From positions 1 to 5,886 of the forward strand of contig JADGOF010000159.1 in NCBI GenBank assembly GCA_017883105.1: a stretch of 5,886 nucleotides of DNA, in the 5' to 3' direction. This DNA is from Acidimicrobiales bacterium (GTDB lineage: Bacteria > Actinomycetota > Acidimicrobiia > Acidimicrobiales > RAAP-2). Below are positions 4,002 to 5,886 of this stretch, one piece after another. A program made the translations under genes and the position numbers. The notes beneath the pieces are model-generated. The model was not told the DNA's origin and did no database searches. It worked only from the letters and a program-made list of their open reading frames with translations. The stretch's first letter is position 1. Every line of letters begins with the position of its first letter.

Positions 4002-5886
4002 GACGGCTCCCGGGACAGCTGGGAGGCCAGCATCCCGACGTCGGTGGCCGGCAGTTGGCAGGTGTAGCCCCGGCAAACGTAGGCCTGGTTGCCGTCCCGA
4101 CCCTGCCACAACGGGGAGTCGGTGGGCTCACCCCAGGCCAGCACTGCACCGGGCAGCCACTGGCCTCTCGCCTGGTCGAGGAGGTCGGGCCGATCTCCGG
4201 TGATCACCACTTCGGTGAATCCGCGAAGGAGCAGGTCGGCGGTGAGCACAGTGTGGGCAAAGGCGGTCGGATGCCGGGTGAGGAGTTGGCCGATCATGTC
4301 GACCACGGTGCGGGCCGCTCGCGTGTAGCGCTCGGAACCAGTCAATGCGCCCAACCGGGCCAACGCCAGGGCCGCCACCGCGTTGGCGGAGGGGGTGGCG
4401 CCGTCGAACACGTCCTTGGTGCGAACGATGAGAGCCTCGGCATCGTGGCCCGTGGTGTAGAACCCGCCCCCGTCGTCGTCACAGAAGAGAGCCAGGAGTG
4501 CGTCGGCGGTGGTGACCGCCCGGTCGATCCAACGGGCCTCGCCGGTGAGCTCTGCCAACCGGGTGAAGCAGTCGATCAGCCACGCATAGTCGCTTGCGTA
4601 AGCCAGGTGCCGGGCCCCGCCCTCTGACTGCCAGCTCCGGAGCCACCGTCCGTCGGTGGAGACCAGGTAGGTGCACAGGAACTCCCCGATGGTGACGGCC
4701 GAGTCCCTCCACTCCGGATTGCCGGTGGCCGCGGCCGCTTCGGCCAGGGCCGACGCGTACATGGCGTTCCATTCGGTGAGGACCTTGTTGTCCAAACCGG
4801 GTCGCACCCGCGAGGTTCGGGCTTCGAAGAGGAGCCGGCGACCGGTCTCCACCGAGCGTGGCCCTTTGAGGGCCTTCCCCACCGGGCGGCGGAGGATCGA
4901 GCCTCCTTCGAAGTTCCCCGCCGCGGTCACGCCGAACCAGTCGGTCAACGCGTCGATCACCTCGTTGGGGTCGTTTCCGTCCAGGCCTGCACTGTCGTCA
5001 GTCACCGCAGCGGTGACCTGTTCCGGCGTCCAGACATAGAAGAGGCCCTCGACGCCCTCGGAGTCGGCGTCCTCGGCTGAGTAGACACCGCCGGCGGCCG
5101 AGGTCAGGTCACGTGCCACGTACTCGGCGATGCCTTCCGCCACCTGGAGGTAGTCGGACCGGCCGGTGACCAGCCATCCATGGATGAAGGCACGAAGGAG
5201 GCCGGCCTGGTCGTAGAGCATCTTCTCGAAGTGGGGGACCAGCCATTCGTTGTCGGTCGAATACCGGGCGAACCCGCCGCCCAGGTGGTCGTGGATGCCC
5301 CCAGCCGCCATGGCGTCGAGGGTGGTGACGGCCATCTGCTCCGAGTGACGGGCCACGGCCTGACCTCCGGCGCGGAGCGAGTGGCGCAACGCCAGATCGA
5401 CCAGGGTCGGTTGGGGAAACTTCGGTGCGCCTCCGAATCCTCCCCAGGTGGGGTCGAATCGGCGGTCCAACTCCTCCATTGCCGGCGTCAACAGGTCGGG
5501 AGGCACCTCCTGATCGGAGAGTCCCATGGAGGCGAACAGCGAGCTGGCTCCCGGCGACACCTCGATGACCGACCGTTTGGCGATGGCATCTCTCAGCTCG
5601 TTGGCCTGTTCCTCGACCTCGTCGCGCCGGTTGTCCCACACGTCGGTCAGAGCAGTCAGCACCGTGCGGAATGATGGCACCCCTGGCCGGTCGTCCGGCG
5701 GGAAGTAGGTCCCGCCGTAGAACGGACGGTGGTCCGGAGTGAGGAACATGCTCATCGGCCAGCCGCCGGATCCGGTGATGGCCTGCGCCGCATCCATGTA
5801 GACGGCGTCCACGTCGGGTCGTTCCTCGCGGTCCACCTTGATGCAGACGAACGAAGCGTTGAGGGCCTCGGCGGTGGCCGGATCCT
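3998..5886 (-). CDS. YyaL/SPATA20-type thioredoxin-domain protein (N-terminus beyond right edge)
   Basis: Member of the YyaL family (DUF255, SPATA20-like): an N-terminal thioredoxin-like fold followed by an (alpha/alpha)6-barrel resembling N-acylglucosamine 2-epimerases. Its biochemical role is unsettled. The visible 628 residues lack roughly the first 50-60 of the family, including the expected CHWCHVM motif, which would lie just past 5886. The rest of the thioredoxin-like part is clear: IKVDREERPDVDAVYM, GSGGWPMSMFLTPDHRPF and GGTYFPP (about 5697-5845). The barrel carries family signatures: GGFGGAPKFPQP (about 5410-5450), STDNEWLVPHFEKMLYDQ (about 5210-5270), EDADSEG (about 5050-5080) and DNKVLTEWNAMYASALAEA (about 4740-4793). 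The end carries YVCRGYTCQLPA (about 4048-4083), a conserved tail with two cysteines. No frameshift or missing core motif is visible. The stop TGA at 4000-3998 overlaps the next gene's ATG, so this is probably the upstream member of a four-gene unit. The start codon and promoter are not in the window. Confidence 0.95.
   Translation of the reverse strand, partial: DPATAEALNASFVCIKVDREERPDVDAVYMDAAQAITGSGGWPMSMFLTPDHRPFYGGTYFPPDDRPGVPSFRTVLTALTDVWDNRRDEVEEQANELRDAIAKRSVIEVSPGASSLFASMGLSDQEVPPDLLTPAMEELDRRFDPTWGGFGGAPKFPQPTLVDLALRHSLRAGGQAVARHSEQMAVTTLDAMAAGGIHDHLGGGFARYSTDNEWLVPHFEKMLYDQAGLLRAFIHGWLVTGRSDYLQVAEGIAEYVARDLTSAAGGVYSAEDADSEGVEGLFYVWTPEQVTAAVTDDSAGLDGNDPNEVIDALTDWFGVTAAGNFEGGSILRRPVGKALKGPRSVETGRRLLFEARTSRVRPGLDNKVLTEWNAMYASALAEAAAATGNPEWRDSAVTIGEFLCTYLVSTDGRWLRSWQSEGGARHLAYASDYAWLIDCFTRLAELTGEARWIDRAVTTADALLALFCDDDGGGFYTTGHDAEALIVRTKDVFDGATPSANAVAALALARLGALTGSERYTRAARTVVDMIGQLLTRHPTAFAHTVLTADLLLRGFTEVVITGDRPDLLDQARGQWLPGAVLAWGEPTDSPLWQGRDGNQAYVCRGYTCQLPATDVGMLASQLSREPS
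4007..4011 (-). promoter_or_regulatory. Ribosome binding site for the uncharacterised gene
   Basis: The minus strand reads GGGAG, 5 nt before the ATG at 4001-3999. It lies inside the last codons of the YyaL-type gene and supports the start that overlaps its stop codon, rather than a start further upstream. Confidence 0.6.

Noticed and set aside
4002..4109. Upstream start for the uncharacterised gene, adding 36 residues
   Set aside because: It would lie inside the YyaL coding sequence, the added residues look like out-of-frame translation, and the ATG at 4001 has both a ribosome binding site and an ATGA overlap.
5180..5674. Plus-strand open frame of 164 codons opposite the YyaL-type gene
   Set aside because: The minus-strand frame here carries conserved YyaL signatures; the plus-strand frame is a shadow of it.
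1..5886. Hidden mobile element, CRISPR array, RNA gene or new defence system
   Set aside because: I saw no transposase or integrase motifs, no spaced direct repeats, no tRNA- or rRNA-like segments and no gap above 150 bp. The genes are housekeeping or conserved-accessory types.

Overview
The window is a compact, GC-rich bacterial chromosome segment in which every supported gene lies on the minus strand, so transcription runs from the right end to the left. It suggests a high-GC actinobacterium. The main reasons are a clear bacterial proteasome activator (Bpa/PafE family), known only from proteasome-bearing actinobacteria, and an N-terminal DnaE sequence of the actinobacterial DnaE1 type. Acidimicrobiia is a plausible class, but that is inference. 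The content is housekeeping or conserved-accessory; there are no mobile elements, RNA genes, CRISPR arrays or defence genes.

In transcriptional order: (1) 5886-3998, a YyaL/SPATA20-type thioredoxin-domain protein whose N-terminus lies beyond the right edge. (2) 4001-3279, a 240-residue protein I do not recognise, whose ATG overlaps the stop of gene 1 as ATGA. (3) 3242-2079, a cytosolic nucleotide pyrophosphatase/phosphodiesterase-like enzyme of the alkaline phosphatase superfamily with a complete predicted two-metal site. (4) 2067-1447, the proteasome activator, starting 11 nt after gene 3 and ending in GTYL. (5) After a 150-bp gap, 1296-1, the first 432 codons of dnaE, cut off by the left edge just after the polymerase PDIDMDF motif.

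Genes 1-4 are spaced (4-nt overlap, 36 nt, 11 nt) like one operon. dnaE probably has its own control in the 150-bp gap. That gap holds a perfect inverted repeat whose two halves resemble actinobacterial DnaA boxes. dnaE itself appears to start at TTG, because an in-frame stop lies 11 codons upstream and the next in-frame ATG falls inside the PHP metal-binding motif.

I did not find a convincing new multi-gene system. The points most worth a second look are the DnaA-box-like dyad before dnaE, the uncharacterised protein coupled to the YyaL gene, the proteasome activator's setting and tail, and an unusual cysteine cluster in a normally invariant region of DnaE.
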